64,000 nucleotides of DNA. Origin: Caballeronia glebae. GTDB lineage: Bacteria; Pseudomonadota; Gammaproteobacteria; Burkholderiales; Burkholderiaceae. Below the pieces are notes generated by a model. It saw only the letters and a program-made list of their open reading frames with translations. It was not told where the DNA came from and did no database searches. The stretch spans positions 1 to 64,000 of the forward strand of contig NZ_FCOJ02000021.1 in NCBI RefSeq assembly GCF_001545035.1, written 5' to 3'. Position 1 is the first letter of the stretch; each line of letters opens with the position of its first letter. The position numbers and the translations under genes were made by a program. Below, one piece after another: positions 27,879 to 36,898 of this stretch.

Positions 27879-28037
27879 GGAAGCAATTTGAGCGTACTGC
27901 GTGCAGGATTGCACTTGATGGGAGCGCGCGAAGAATGACATCCGAGCGAGCATGTATGCGAAGAACGTAAGCACTCGGCAAGCATGGATGCGTCCGCACG
28001 ATTCGAGACGCATCCACGTTGCCATGCTGAGAGAGAT

Positions 28038-29207
28038 TTATTTGGTGATGGGGTCCACCTTGTCGCCCACAGCCACCGCTTGGGGAACCCACTTACCGTC
28101 AACGACCTTATAGAAGGTGGCAGTCGGGTCTTTCATGTCGCCGTTGGGCAAGAACGCGATGCTTCCAGAGATGCCTTCAAACGACACCGACTTGACGAAC
28201 GGCCCATAGACCTTCGGGTCCGTAGAATTTGCCTTAATCATCGCGTTGATGAGCACCCACGTTGCGTCATACGCTGCAGGCGCGTAGGCGACCACGCCCT
28301 CGTTGTACTTCTTCTTCATCTTCTCGTCGAACTCCCGGCCCGTCTTCGTTTTCGACAAAGGGATGCCGTAGTCCCACGACGTCGCGCCTTCCGCGCTGGG
28401 ACCCGCCACCTTCAGGAATGTTTCGTTCTCGAAGCTGCCGCCACCCAGCATAACGGCTCGAATGCCGAGCTGTCGCATCTGCTTCGCAAGCAATCCAGCT
28501 TGTTGGTCCAGGCCGCCCCAGAACACCACATCAGGATTGAACGACTTGATTTTGGTCAGCTGTGCCTTGAAGTCGACGGCCTTGTCGGTGGTGTACTCGC
28601 GGTCGACAACCTTTCCGCCGGCTGCTTCTACGCCCTTGGAGAACTCGTCAGCCATGCCTTGTCCGAAAGCAGTACGGTCGTCGATGACAGCAATGCTCTT
28701 GCCCCTAAGCGATTGCACCGCCGACTGGCCCGCGAGCTTGCCCATTTGGGCATCCGAGTTCACAACTCGGAAGACATTGTTGAAGCCTTGCGCGGTTAGT
28801 GTGGGATTGGTCGCCGTCGGCGAAACCATTGGAATGCCAGCCATGTTGTAAATCCGCGAGGCTGGGATGCTCGTACCCGAGTTGAAGTGACCAACCACGC
28901 CCGCGACATTGGCATCAACCATCTTCTGCGCAACTTGCGAGCCCATGCGCGGGTCGCCTTGGTCATCTTCCGCATCAAGAACAAAGTGGACCGGCTTGCC
29001 ACCAATCTGAAGATTCTTCGCATTCGCGTCGTCCAGAGCCAACTCGACGCCTCGCTTCAAATCGACACCATAGTGAGCCGAGCCGCCGGTCAAAGGCGCG
29101 GCGAAACCGATCGTCACGTCAGCGGCATGAGCGGCTGCATTGAAGGCAAGTCCGGTGGCGAGGACCAAGTAGCTGGCCAGACGACTACAAGCGAATGCAC
29201 GTTTCAT
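28038..29207 (-). CDS. Branched-chain amino acid-type ABC substrate-binding protein (LivK-like), orphan
   Basis: A 389-residue periplasmic protein with signal peptide MKRAFACSRLASYLVLATG, cleavage likely after AAHA. The mature part follows the type I leucine-binding fold: TIGFAAPLTGGSAHYG, then VAGVVGHFNSGTSIPAS and SFEGISGSIAF. GAGG precedes the ATG at 29207 by about 9 bases. No cognate permease or ATPase gene is near it; the next gene is an MHS carrier. It may borrow another transporter's membrane part or act as a sensor. Its promoter shares a 22-bp element with hyuA. Confidence 0.92.
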   Translation of the reverse strand: MKRAFACSRLASYLVLATGLAFNAAAHAADVTIGFAAPLTGGSAHYGVDLKRGVELALDDANAKNLQIGGKPVHFVLDAEDDQGDPRMGSQVAQKMVDANVAGVVGHFNSGTSIPASRIYNMAGIPMVSPTATNPTLTAQGFNNVFRVVNSDAQMGKLAGQSAVQSLRGKSIAVIDDRTAFGQGMADEFSKGVEAAGGKVVDREYTTDKAVDFKAQLTKIKSFNPDVVFWGGLDQQAGLLAKQMRQLGIRAVMLGGGSFENETFLKVAGPSAEGATSWDYGIPLSKTKTGREFDEKMKKKYNEGVVAYAPAAYDATWVLINAMIKANSTDPKVYGPFVKSVSFEGISGSIAFLPNGDMKDPTATFYKVVDGKWVPQAVAVGDKVDPITK

Positions 29208-29333
29208 GGTGAGACCTCGGCCTTCGTAAGTTGAGTTGATTTCGGGCGCCGCTGCGTTTTTTCGCACGCCGGATAACTTCGGACCAAGCGGGCCATTACA
29301 GCCAACCTGTCGGAGACATCAAGGTATTAGGTG

Positions 29334-29360
29334 AGACGTCATATGTCAACGGGTAAAAAT
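29334..29360 (-). promoter_or_regulatory. Candidate operator/promoter of the orphan binding-protein gene
   Basis: AGACGTCA at 29334-29341 runs into a 22-base element at 29339-29360 that matches 17924-17945 in 21 positions. On the minus strand it supplies TTGACATATGACG, a consensus -35 box, about 130 bases upstream of the ATG. The copy upstream of hyuA has the same two blocks separated by an extra few bases. Confidence 0.55.
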
Positions 29361-30199
29361 TAAGGATTGTCCCGAGTACGCGAACCCGAATCACAGCGTT
29401 CAACCAGCGTTTTTGCTTCCAGACCGCTTTCATTTGACGTGCTGGACCAAGCCGCGTAAATAATGCTCGGATGGTGCAACGGCGGGGCCCGATCGCCGGA
29501 TAAGCAGCATCTTGGCACGCTTGATCCGCTCTGGACACGTGACGAGTTAACCGAAAGGAACGTAATATTTTCGAGAAATAAGTTCTTCGCGCCCTTTTTT
29601 GGTCGCTCTTTTGCGACTCCAGGTTTCGCTGCATTAGGTCGACCGTCGGACGGAAAAATGCACTGCCATCACATCGGTCGGTCATGCTCAAAGAGCGCGC
29701 TGGCCGCAGCGTTGTTGGGCATGTCCGTTGTGGTTTTGGGAATTCGATGATGCACCTCCCTCCGGTGCGAACAGACCCGAGAGCTGAAGGTCTGTCGTTC
29801 AGCCCGCACGCCACAAAATACGGGTCCCAAAAGGTATGCTGTTGTTACCTTTAGCATTGATCCCGCTCTCTCGATGAAGTCCGTGCTGGCATTCGACATC
29901 ACCACCGGATTACCCACATCAGGAAGTGTCCGCACTTCGGAATCTTCGCTAATTCGACACGTCCTCGACGCATCTTCTACGGAGTCGTCGGTGAGAATCA
30001 GGTTCACGCGGTCACACGGACAACAAGGCAGTCGTTTTTCTGCGCAGCCCACTCCCCGGACGACGATCGGAGCCTTGGTATGCAGGCAAAAGCGCAGGAC
30101 CGCAAGTTCCAAAAACCGAACGCAGCAATCATTGGCCCGATCTTCTTGCTCACTGACACACGGATTCTCCGGGCCGTCCGCATCGGAAAAAACGTAGGG
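29361..30199. other. Intergenic region, no gene recognised
   Basis: The stretch between the binding-protein promoter and the end of the YdfG-like SDR has frames on both strands up to about 170 codons, but their composition is not protein-like and none has a ribosome site. Base composition is more even than in the flanking operons. It marks the border between the hyu block and the beta-hydroxy amino acid block. Confidence 0.5.
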
Positions 30200-30946
30200 T
30201 CAACTGCGGTGAACTTGGAGCGGTGCAAACGTCTGCGCTACCGGCATCAACTCGATAGCGTTGATATTCACGTGCGCCGGTCTCGTCGCAATCCAATACG
30301 CTGTGTCGGCAATATCCTCAGCCGTCAGCGGCTGCACGTCTTCGTAGACGGTGGATGCCTTAGCATCGTCGCCTCGAAACCTCACCTTCGAGAATTCTGT
30401 CCCGCCAACAAGCCCAGGTTCGATGTCGGTTACGCGTAGAGCGGTGCCCGCCAGGTCGGATCGCAGATTAAGGCTAAATTGCCGTACGAAAGCCTTGCTC
30501 GCCCCATATACATTTCCACCGATGTAAGGGTACGTGCCCGCTACCGAACCCATATTCAAGACGTGTCCTCGGTCGCGCTCCACCATTCCGGACACGACCG
30601 CATGCGTCACGTTCACGAGCCCCGTACAGTTCGTATCGATCATGTTCTTCCAATCTTCAAGACTTGCTCGCTGCGCGGGTTCCAGCCCCAGCGCAAGACC
30701 GGCGTTGTTCACCAAGACATCAACCTCCAGAAAGTCTCTCGGCAAAGTCGTTACTGCCGATCTGACCGCCTCTGGATCTCGCACGTCGAGCTCGACAGCC
30801 AAGAGCGCGTCCCCGAGTTCCTGCGCCAGACCATCCAAGCGATCTTTACGTCGAGCTGCGGCGATCACCTGATGGCCACCCTTTACGAATCTGCGAGCGA
30901 TTGCAGCACCAAATCCGGCTGAAGCGCCGGTAACGAAAACGATCAT
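30200..30946 (-). CDS. SDR, YdfG-like 3-hydroxy acid / allo-threonine dehydrogenase
   Basis: A 248-residue SDR with VFVTGASAGFGAAIARRF, NNAGLALGLEPAQ, catalytic serine in NMGSVAG and YGASK, and the tail VNINAIELMPVAQTFAPL that is typical of YdfG. YdfG oxidises serine, D-threonine, L-allo-threonine and related 3-hydroxy acids with NADP. The divergent neighbour encodes a D-threonine aldolase-type enzyme, so a shared 3-hydroxy amino acid substrate is likely. Confidence 0.9.
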   Translation of the reverse strand: MIVFVTGASAGFGAAIARRFVKGGHQVIAAARRKDRLDGLAQELGDALLAVELDVRDPEAVRSAVTTLPRDFLEVDVLVNNAGLALGLEPAQRASLEDWKNMIDTNCTGLVNVTHAVVSGMVERDRGHVLNMGSVAGTYPYIGGNVYGASKAFVRQFSLNLRSDLAGTALRVTDIEPGLVGGTEFSKVRFRGDDAKASTVYEDVQPLTAEDIADTAYWIATRPAHVNINAIELMPVAQTFAPLQVHRS

Positions 30947-31440
30947 GAGGATAACTCCAGAAGAACAGATGGGTATGCGGGGTGCGTCAAGGCGCGACGT
31001 TGCGGTGGTCGAAGGATACGTTCATCGTTGATCAGTGGGCAAGTAGGCAGTCGGCTTCAAACCCGTCGTAGCTCGATAACACGCGGTTCCGTATCTGGAA
31101 CTAGATAGAGAAAAAGCGCCCTCACCCTTTTGGCTCAAGGGCTCACCGATACTCACCCCGTTTTTTCATATCAAAAATGAATGAGGCGGCATCGGAATAT
31201 TTCACTTTTCGTTATCTCGGACGGGGCGCAGAATTTGTCTTGTGTCGGCGCAAGACGCTCTGTTGGCTCACCGGACAGAGCGCTGTGCGACCTATCCGCC
31301 ACGACTTGGACTATAGGCCTCGCGCGAGGCCCAGAGACATCGAACGCGCTGAGTTCCGCTTCGGCTGAGGGCCATTGCTCACAGTTGACCGAACGTCGAT
31401 CGATGTTTGACAGACACAAAACATCTCGTAAGAGGCACGC
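30947..31440. other. Divergent intergenic region
   Basis: This 494-base gap separates the YdfG-like gene from the D-threonine aldolase gene and must contain promoters for both. No convincing coding frame or strong palindrome was picked out. Confidence 0.5.
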
Positions 31441-32532
31441 ATGAACGTACCGCATAACGATCTCCTGGACCCGACGCTTCCGATGCCGGGATCCGACATA
31501 GAAACTCCCTGCTTCGTCGTTGTCGAAGATGCAGTCGAGCACAATCTCCGCGTGACTGCTGAGTTAGCGGGCGGCGTCCATCGCATGGTGCCTCACGTGA
31601 AAACTCATCGCTCGCCTTGGATCGCGAAGTTCCTCGTAGCGAATGGGGTAACAGCGTTCAAGACTGCCACGCCACGGGAGGTCGAAATGGTGCTTGAAGG
31701 CGGCGCCAAAGAGGTTATCTGGTCTTACCCGACCACCAGCTCTGCGGCAATTACTCGTGTCATCAAAGCTGCCGATGCATACCCCGAGGCGTTGGTGACT
31801 GGCCTGGTCGATACTGAGCTCGGCCTGGACTTGTGGATCAAGGCCCTCGCCTACGGCAAGCATCCCAATGTGAGCCTGCGTGTAGACATCGACCCTGGGA
31901 TGGGACGGACTGGCGTCGAGATCGGGGAACCCGCACTCGCTCTCGCAAGGAAGGTTCAGCAATGCGCGAAATTCAACGGCTGGCATGTCTATGACGGACA
32001 TATTCAGGATGCGCAAGCCGCCGCTCGTGAAGCACGGTTTTTGACGATCCTCGAGCAACTGAACTGTATGTTGGCTCAAGCCGAGAAGGAAGGGCTCAGC
32101 ACCGATGTAGTCGGTGGCGGTAGCTGGACCTTCCCGTTCTGGGCGAAACACTCAAACGCGCGCGTCTCGCCGGGCAGCTGGATTTATTCGAGCTCCCAGC
32201 ATCAGGTCGACCTTGCACACTACGGTTGGAGAGTCGGCGCATTTGTGGTTTCGTCCGTGCTTTCAGCTCACGGCGAGACCCTCACGCTGGACGCCGGCTC
32301 GAAAGCGATCGCCCCCGACATTCCCATGGATAAGCGATTCTTCGGGGTTGAACGTATCGTAGGGATGAAGGAAGAACATACGATCGCTGCTGCGCCGAAT
32401 CTGACTCCCGGCGATCGAGTAGCCCTCGTTCCGCGCCACGCCTGCACAACAGCGTATCTCTACCGTCGCGCGCTTGTCCTGACAAAGGACGGCACCTGGG
32501 AATATCGCGACCAGCTCGGTTGCGAACGCTAA
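31441..32532 (+). CDS. D-threonine aldolase / D-serine dehydratase-like PLP enzyme
   Basis: The 363-residue protein has the alanine-racemase-type barrel with the PLP lysine at 54 in VPHVKTHRSPW. Its C-terminal domain carries the metal site P-x-H-x-C at His333 and Cys335 (VPRHACTTAYLY). This is the layout shared by D-threonine aldolase and eukaryotic-type D-serine dehydratase. The former gives glycine plus an aldehyde, the latter pyruvate plus ammonia. With YdfG- and GlyA-type neighbours the aldolase reading fits well, and the RidA gene 8 bases downstream would also suit a dehydratase releasing an enamine. Confidence 0.87.
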   Translation: MNVPHNDLLDPTLPMPGSDIETPCFVVVEDAVEHNLRVTAELAGGVHRMVPHVKTHRSPWIAKFLVANGVTAFKTATPREVEMVLEGGAKEVIWSYPTTSSAAITRVIKAADAYPEALVTGLVDTELGLDLWIKALAYGKHPNVSLRVDIDPGMGRTGVEIGEPALALARKVQQCAKFNGWHVYDGHIQDAQAAAREARFLTILEQLNCMLAQAEKEGLSTDVVGGGSWTFPFWAKHSNARVSPGSWIYSSSQHQVDLAHYGWRVGAFVVSSVLSAHGETLTLDAGSKAIAPDIPMDKRFFGVERIVGMKEEHTIAAAPNLTPGDRVALVPRHACTTAYLYRRALVLTKDGTWEYRDQLGCER

Positions 32533-32540
32533 GGAAAACC

Positions 32541-32906
32541 ATGGACACTTCTGACGCCCTTCCGGCTGGCGGGCATTACAACAAGTGGCGTGTCGTCGGC
32601 GACCTCATGTTCTTCGCCGGCCAAGTGCCGCGGGATGACGACCGAAAAATCCTCGGCGAAACACTCGAAGAGCAAACGGTCGCCACGATCCGAAACGTGC
32701 AAAAGGTTTTGCAGAGCGCCGGGTGTGATCTGAAGGACTTGGTTCAGATCAGAGCCTATCTGGCCGACCCGTCTGACTTCTCTCGGTTCAATTCGGTGTA
32801 TGCCGAAGTGATGGGGGAAATTCGTCCACCTCGCACCATGATTTCCTGCCAGTTGAACGGAGTGCTGGTTGAAATCGACGGGGTTGCAGCCAAGCCCAGC
32901 GTTTAG
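32541..32906 (+). CDS. RidA family protein (reactive imine/enamine deaminase)
   Basis: A 121-residue RidA/YjgF protein: FFAGQVPRDDD at the N-terminal half, the catalytic arginine in RPPRTMISCQL and a glutamate close to the end (VEIDGVA). These trimers hydrolyse 2-aminoacrylate and similar enamines made by PLP enzymes. AAGGAAAACC precedes the ATG and the gap from the aldolase-type gene is only 8 bases, so the pair is co-translated. Confidence 0.88.
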   Translation: MDTSDALPAGGHYNKWRVVGDLMFFAGQVPRDDDRKILGETLEEQTVATIRNVQKVLQSAGCDLKDLVQIRAYLADPSDFSRFNSVYAEVMGEIRPPRTMISCQLNGVLVEIDGVAAKPSV

Positions 32907-33146
32907 CAAGCCGTTGTTCATCGACCGTAGAGGTGCTGTACGCGACGCATCCGCTGCACCTCGCCTAACGACTCAGAAGGATTACTCAGGAGATCCAATT
33001 TCCTGACGCTGAGATAGTACACCCCGATTCACCATCCGATCGACCTCAAGCACGCGACGGATCGCACGTTGGTCATAGATCAGCAATTTTGAGACGTGGC
33101 GACCGAACCTACAATTGCCAACATCATCTCCTGACGAGCGAAAGCC

Positions 33147-34394
33147 ATGTTCAGACGAAGCATCCATACCATTGAGCAGATTGATCCTGACTTATACGCC
33201 GCCATCCAAAGCGAGAACGGTCGTCAAGAAGACCATATCGAACTGATCGCATCTGAAAACTATACCTCGCCCGCCGTACTAGAGGCTCAAGGTTCGCAGC
33301 TAACTAATAAGTATGCGGAAGGCTATCCCGGAAAGCGGTACTACGGCGGTTGCGAATTTGTCGACGTCGTCGAGCAGCTCGCCATCGACCGAGCGAAGCG
33401 ACTGTTTGGCGCAGAATCCGCCAACGTCCAACCGCACTCCGGCTGTCAAGCAAATCAGGGCGTCTTCTTTGCTGCACTGAAGCCTGGCGATACGATCATG
33501 GGTATGAGTTTGGCTGAAGGCGGCCACTTGACCCACGGCATGCCGTTGAACATCAGTGGGAAATGGTTCAATGTCGTGAGCTACGGCCTCGACGCCAACG
33601 AGGACATCGACTACGAAGCTTTGGAGCGACTTGCTCGAGAAACAAGACCGCGACTTATCATCGCCGGCGCGTCCGCATTCTCCCTGCGTATCGATTTTGA
33701 ACGGATTGCGAGTGTTGCTAAAGCAGTCGGCGCACTTTTCATGGTTGACATGGCCCATTACGCTGGGCTGGTGGCGGCAGGCGAGTATCCTAGTCCAGTG
33801 CCGCATGCAGACTTTGTCACATCCACGACGCACAAAAGCCTTCGTGGTCCTCGTGGCGGCCTTATTCTGATGAAGGCGGAGCATGAAAAGGCAATCAATT
33901 CTGCTATTTTTCCTGGCATTCAAGGTGGACCGTTGATGCACGTTATTGCGGGGAAAGCAGTCGCTTTCATGGAAGCGCTGTCGCCAGAATTCGGATTGTA
34001 TCAACGACAAGTGATTAAAAATGCACGCGCGATGTCTGACGCCTTGATCGCTCGCGGACTTCGAATCGTTTCCGGCCGCACCGAAAGTCATCTGATGCTT
34101 GTAGACTTGCGCGCGAAAAATATTACGGGAAAGGATGCCGAGAAGCGACTGGGCGATGCGAACATCACCGTCAATAAGAACGCGATACCCAACGATCCGC
34201 AAACTCCCTTTGTCACTTCCGGAATCCGCTTGGGATCGCCCGCTATCACGACCCGCGGCTTAGCTGAATACGAATCCCGGCAAGTCGCAAATCTCGTCGC
34301 CGATGTGCTCGACAATCCTGATAGCGACGCGAACATCGCTCGTGTTCGCGAACACGTTGGCATCCTGACGAAGCAATTCCCCGTCTACGACTAA
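33147..34394 (+). CDS. glyA: Serine hydroxymethyltransferase-like protein (second-type GlyA)
   Basis: The 415-residue fold-type I PLP enzyme has the two substrate tyrosines in [15 protein letters not shown] and the PLP lysine at 230 ([12 protein letters not shown]). Some positions differ from housekeeping GlyA: Cys100 in [10 protein letters not shown] where serine is usual, and Phe178 in [11 protein letters not shown] where tyrosine is usual. It could be a paralogue tuned to another beta-hydroxy amino acid, or simply a spare GlyA. A 7-bp stem (GAGGTGC with GCACCTC, 32930-32962) lies in the gap after ridA without a T-run. No glycine riboswitch pattern was found. Confidence 0.9.
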   Translation: MFRRSIHTIEQIDPDLYAAIQSENGRQEDHIELIASENYTSPAVLEAQGSQLTNKYAEGYPGKRYYGGCEFVDVVEQLAIDRAKRLFGAESANVQPHSGCQANQGVFFAALKPGDTIMGMSLAEGGHLTHGMPLNISGKWFNVVSYGLDANEDIDYEALERLARETRPRLIIAGASAFSLRIDFERIASVAKAVGALFMVDMAHYAGLVAAGEYPSPVPHADFVTSTTHKSLRGPRGGLILMKAEHEKAINSAIFPGIQGGPLMHVIAGKAVAFMEALSPEFGLYQRQVIKNARAMSDALIARGLRIVSGRTESHLMLVDLRAKNITGKDAEKRLGDANITVNKNAIPNDPQTPFVTSGIRLGSPAITTRGLAEYESRQVANLVADVLDNPDSDANIARVREHVGILTKQFPVYD

Positions 34395-34883
34395 TCTACC
34401 CCTTCTAGGCCGGCGGCCACCGACTGCGTTCGCGGACGCGAGCACGTGTTCCACTTGAGGTGAGCAGATAAACTAATCACGGCGCAAGGACAGAAAGACG
34501 ATCCCTACTACGGCTCCAACCGGCATCTGCTGCGCCAGCTAGCTCCAGCGCTGCGAAACCGCAACCTGGAGCCGAACATTGGACGCCCGAGTCTGGTTCC
34601 GCTCCGCTCTGTACCAAACCGTCCGACAAGCGTGAGTTGTCGTTCGGTCGTGTTGTCGACGTCGACACCTTGCTCGTACCACGGGGCTCGCTTCCAAGGC
34701 AGGTTGAAATACTTGATTCGTCCGCATCGTCCCCCATGGCTGGTTGCAGCATCTTGCCGCACCCAGCCATGTCCCTGCTGTCGATGCAAGGCGCCGCCTC
34801 AAAGGTTCGCTACGCCGGACGTAGAGCGCTTTAGTTCGCTGCAGCACCAACACAGAATATATGGGAGCGGCCTGTACGAAAAC
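34395..34883. other. Intergenic region, no gene recognised
   Basis: Between the GlyA gene and the convergent SMP-30-like gene only overlapping short frames are present. No clear terminator with a T-run was identified after glyA. Confidence 0.5.
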
Positions 34884-35795
34884 CTATTCATTCGGCAATC
34901 GGACAACCGACCCAGCGTACTTTTTGTCCGTAGTGTCTTTGACGACTGTCACGTAGAGGTTCTTCTCGCCCTCGTCAAAGGCTACATTGGTGGTTCCATC
35001 CCCCTCGGCTATCTTGAAGACGTGCAGAAGTTGTCCTTTGGGCGAGATCTTCAACACCTTCCCACCTTTCCACTGGGCGACGTACAGATTGCCGGCATGA
35101 TCAACTTTCATGCTGTCGGGGCCGAGCGCCATCGATTTGACGGGATCATCCACGAGAAGATTCAGAAACGCGAAGTTCGCCCGGTCGTGCAACGAGCCAT
35201 CGCTGTTAATCTTGAACATTTTGATCGTGTTCCCGAAGGTCTCTGCCACATAGAGTGTCTTCTGGTCCGGAGAGACCGCGATGCCGTTCGCATGGTTCAG
35301 GTGGTCAGCGACGACCTGCCATTGCTTTGCGCCCGGCCTCAAGTAAAGCACCTTGCCCACAACAGGCGGCTGGTCTCCGCCCGGACCTGTGAGCGTCGCA
35401 TATGCGCCGTCATTCGAGGTGACGACGATGTCATTTACACCACCGGCCATTGGCTGACCTTCAGCAACAGTTTCCCACCGGCGCAACTCTTTGCCGTTCA
35501 AATCGGTTTCGATGATGGCGCCAGGCTCGGCGTCGCACGCAAGAAGGAACGTCTTCCTTTTAGTAAGCGCCAAACCATTTTGGCTACACTTGGAATCACT
35601 GTTGATGACCGTCTGTTTCCCGTCATCCATCCGCACCAATTGATTGCTCTCCCACCCGACAAAGTAGAGTTTTCCATCAACAACCAATGGCCCCTCCGGA
35701 CCCAGCACGTTGCTCGCTACGACCGTTTCCTGGGCCGGCGCAGCGATGGTTATAAGCAGTCCCAATAATGCTGCGATCCTCAGACGAGCTTTCAT
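34884..35795 (-). CDS. Secreted SMP-30/gluconolactonase-like beta-propeller protein
   Basis: About 303 residues, starting with an export signal (MKARLRIAALLGLLITIAAP) that places it in the periplasm. The mature protein has repeated propeller strands: GPEGPLVVDGKLYFVGW, SQNGLAL, GGVNDIVVTSNDGAYAT, HANGIAVSPDQKTLYVAE and GNLYVAQWKGGKV. These resemble lactonases of the SMP-30 group, which open sugar or acid lactones. AAGGAGG stands 8 bases before the ATG at 35795. The promoter contains a CCCTA/TAGGG dyad. Without neighbours of obvious function the substrate stays open. Confidence 0.85.
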   Translation of the reverse strand: MKARLRIAALLGLLITIAAPAQETVVASNVLGPEGPLVVDGKLYFVGWESNQLVRMDDGKQTVINSDSKCSQNGLALTKRKTFLLACDAEPGAIIETDLNGKELRRWETVAEGQPMAGGVNDIVVTSNDGAYATLTGPGGDQPPVVGKVLYLRPGAKQWQVVADHLNHANGIAVSPDQKTLYVAETFGNTIKMFKINSDGSLHDRANFAFLNLLVDDPVKSMALGPDSMKVDHAGNLYVAQWKGGKVLKISPKGQLLHVFKIAEGDGTTNVAFDEGEKNLYVTVVKDTTDKKYAGSVVRLPNE

Positions 35796-36178
35796 AACAT
35801 TCCCTCCTTGTTCACGACGTGATGGTTTTCGAAGCTTGACCACGAAGAGATTGTGCATAGAGCAAATACCCTAAGATAGGGAATTTTTGCGATGTTTCGT
35901 CAGTCGTTCCTGCGATGCAAAGCCATGGTTTTCCAGTAGTCGGACTTGCTATCGGAAGGTCTCAAAAAAAAAGCCCGGCGCGCGGGCCGAGCAAATAGCG
36001 CGCTAACGCTGAGGGAGCTGTGCATGGATGTCGTTCGCGAGCGCCACTGGGCTCGAAGATCCGTGTGGATCGTATATGGCATGAAGCTGAGGAAGCGCAA
36101 GAACGAGCGCTTGTTGAACTCCGGCATGCAGCTCACAAATGCTTGATATGAAACGCCTCACGGTGCCTGAGGCTGCGT
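35796..36178. other. Intergenic region with dyad and minus-strand terminator
   Basis: No gene is seen. CCCTA-AGA-TAGGG at 35869-35881 is a short perfect dyad in the presumed promoter of the SMP-30-like gene. A GC-rich hairpin with a nine-base T-run on the minus strand follows at 35964-35990. Small frames across 36003-36146 are not protein-like. Confidence 0.55.
35964..35990 (-). terminator. Intrinsic terminator for the carbonic anhydrase transcript
   Basis: Read on the minus strand, a GCCCG/CGGGC stem closed by CGCGC is followed by nine consecutive T (A-run at 35964-35972 on the plus strand). It lies about 190 bases beyond the carbonic anhydrase stop and would end leftward transcription of the long accB-to-can run. 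Confidence 0.75.
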
Positions 36179-36823
36179 TTAGTGCGTACGCTGAGCGCAT
36201 GCGCGAGGATGGTTCGACAGCAAGACGAATTTATCGGAGCCACCTTCCAGTGCGTCAATCGCGCCGTGCGCAATGTCGTAAACCCACCCGTGCAGATTGA
36301 TTTTCTTTTGTTCGAGAGCCAGTGCGATGGATGGGTGTGTTCGTAGGTTGGCGAGTTGAGCGATGATGTTGTCTCGCACCAATGCATCGAGCTTTTCCGC
36401 GGGCGATGCGTGCTTGCGCGACGCGTTCACGACTCGCGCGGCATCGGCATGCCTGAGCCAGTTCGCGACTGCTGGCAAATGATTCAGGCACATGCAGGTT
36501 GAGATGGCCTTCATCGCTCCGCAGTCAGAATGTCCACAAATTACAATCTCCTTCACACCCAGCACGGCGACTGCATATTCGACCGATGCAGAGACGCCGC
36601 CGGGCTCAGGGCCGTATGACGGCACAATGTTCCCCGCGTTGCGAATCACAAAGGCCTCACCGGGTTCACGCTGTGTGAAGAGCTCTGGTACGACGCGGCT
36701 ATCTGAGCACGTGATGATGAGCACTTCAGGACTTTGGGACCGCGCCAACTGTTTGAAGAGTTCGGTTCGCTCGGGAAACACTTCAGTCTGGAACTTAATG
36801 AAACCGTTAATCAAATTTTGCAA
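36179..36823 (-). CDS. can: Beta-class carbonic anhydrase
   Basis: A 214-residue cytoplasmic zinc enzyme. The zinc ligands Cys39, His98 and Cys101 (CSDSR and GHSDCGAM) and the catalytic Asp41/Arg43 dyad are all present, so it should interconvert CO2 and bicarbonate. It starts with TTG behind GGAG. It lies 75 bases after the class V aminotransferase and is last of a leftward series that includes biotin carboxylase. Supplying bicarbonate to AccC is a plausible job. Confidence 0.93.
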   Translation of the reverse strand: MQNLINGFIKFQTEVFPERTELFKQLARSQSPEVLIITCSDSRVVPELFTQREPGEAFVIRNAGNIVPSYGPEPGGVSASVEYAVAVLGVKEIVICGHSDCGAMKAISTCMCLNHLPAVANWLRHADAARVVNASRKHASPAEKLDALVRDNIIAQLANLRTHPSIALALEQKKINLHGWVYDIAHGAIDALEGGSDKFVLLSNHPRACAQRTH

Positions 36824-36898
36824 AACACATCTCCAGAGCGGCCCGGTGACCGAGGAAAAACTCAGTCGCGCCGGCGACCGACCTGCCCCCGACGACCT

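Noticed and set aside
29296..29814. 172-codon minus-strand frame upstream of the binding-protein gene
   Set aside because: Composition is not protein-like, and it overlaps the shared regulatory element.
32907..33146. Possible glycine riboswitch before the glyA-like gene
   Set aside because: Only a 7-bp stem without the conserved glycine-aptamer core segments was found.
34632..35768. 378-codon open frame on the plus strand
   Set aside because: It is antisense to the SMP-30-like gene, which has a signal peptide, propeller repeats and a strong ribosome site.
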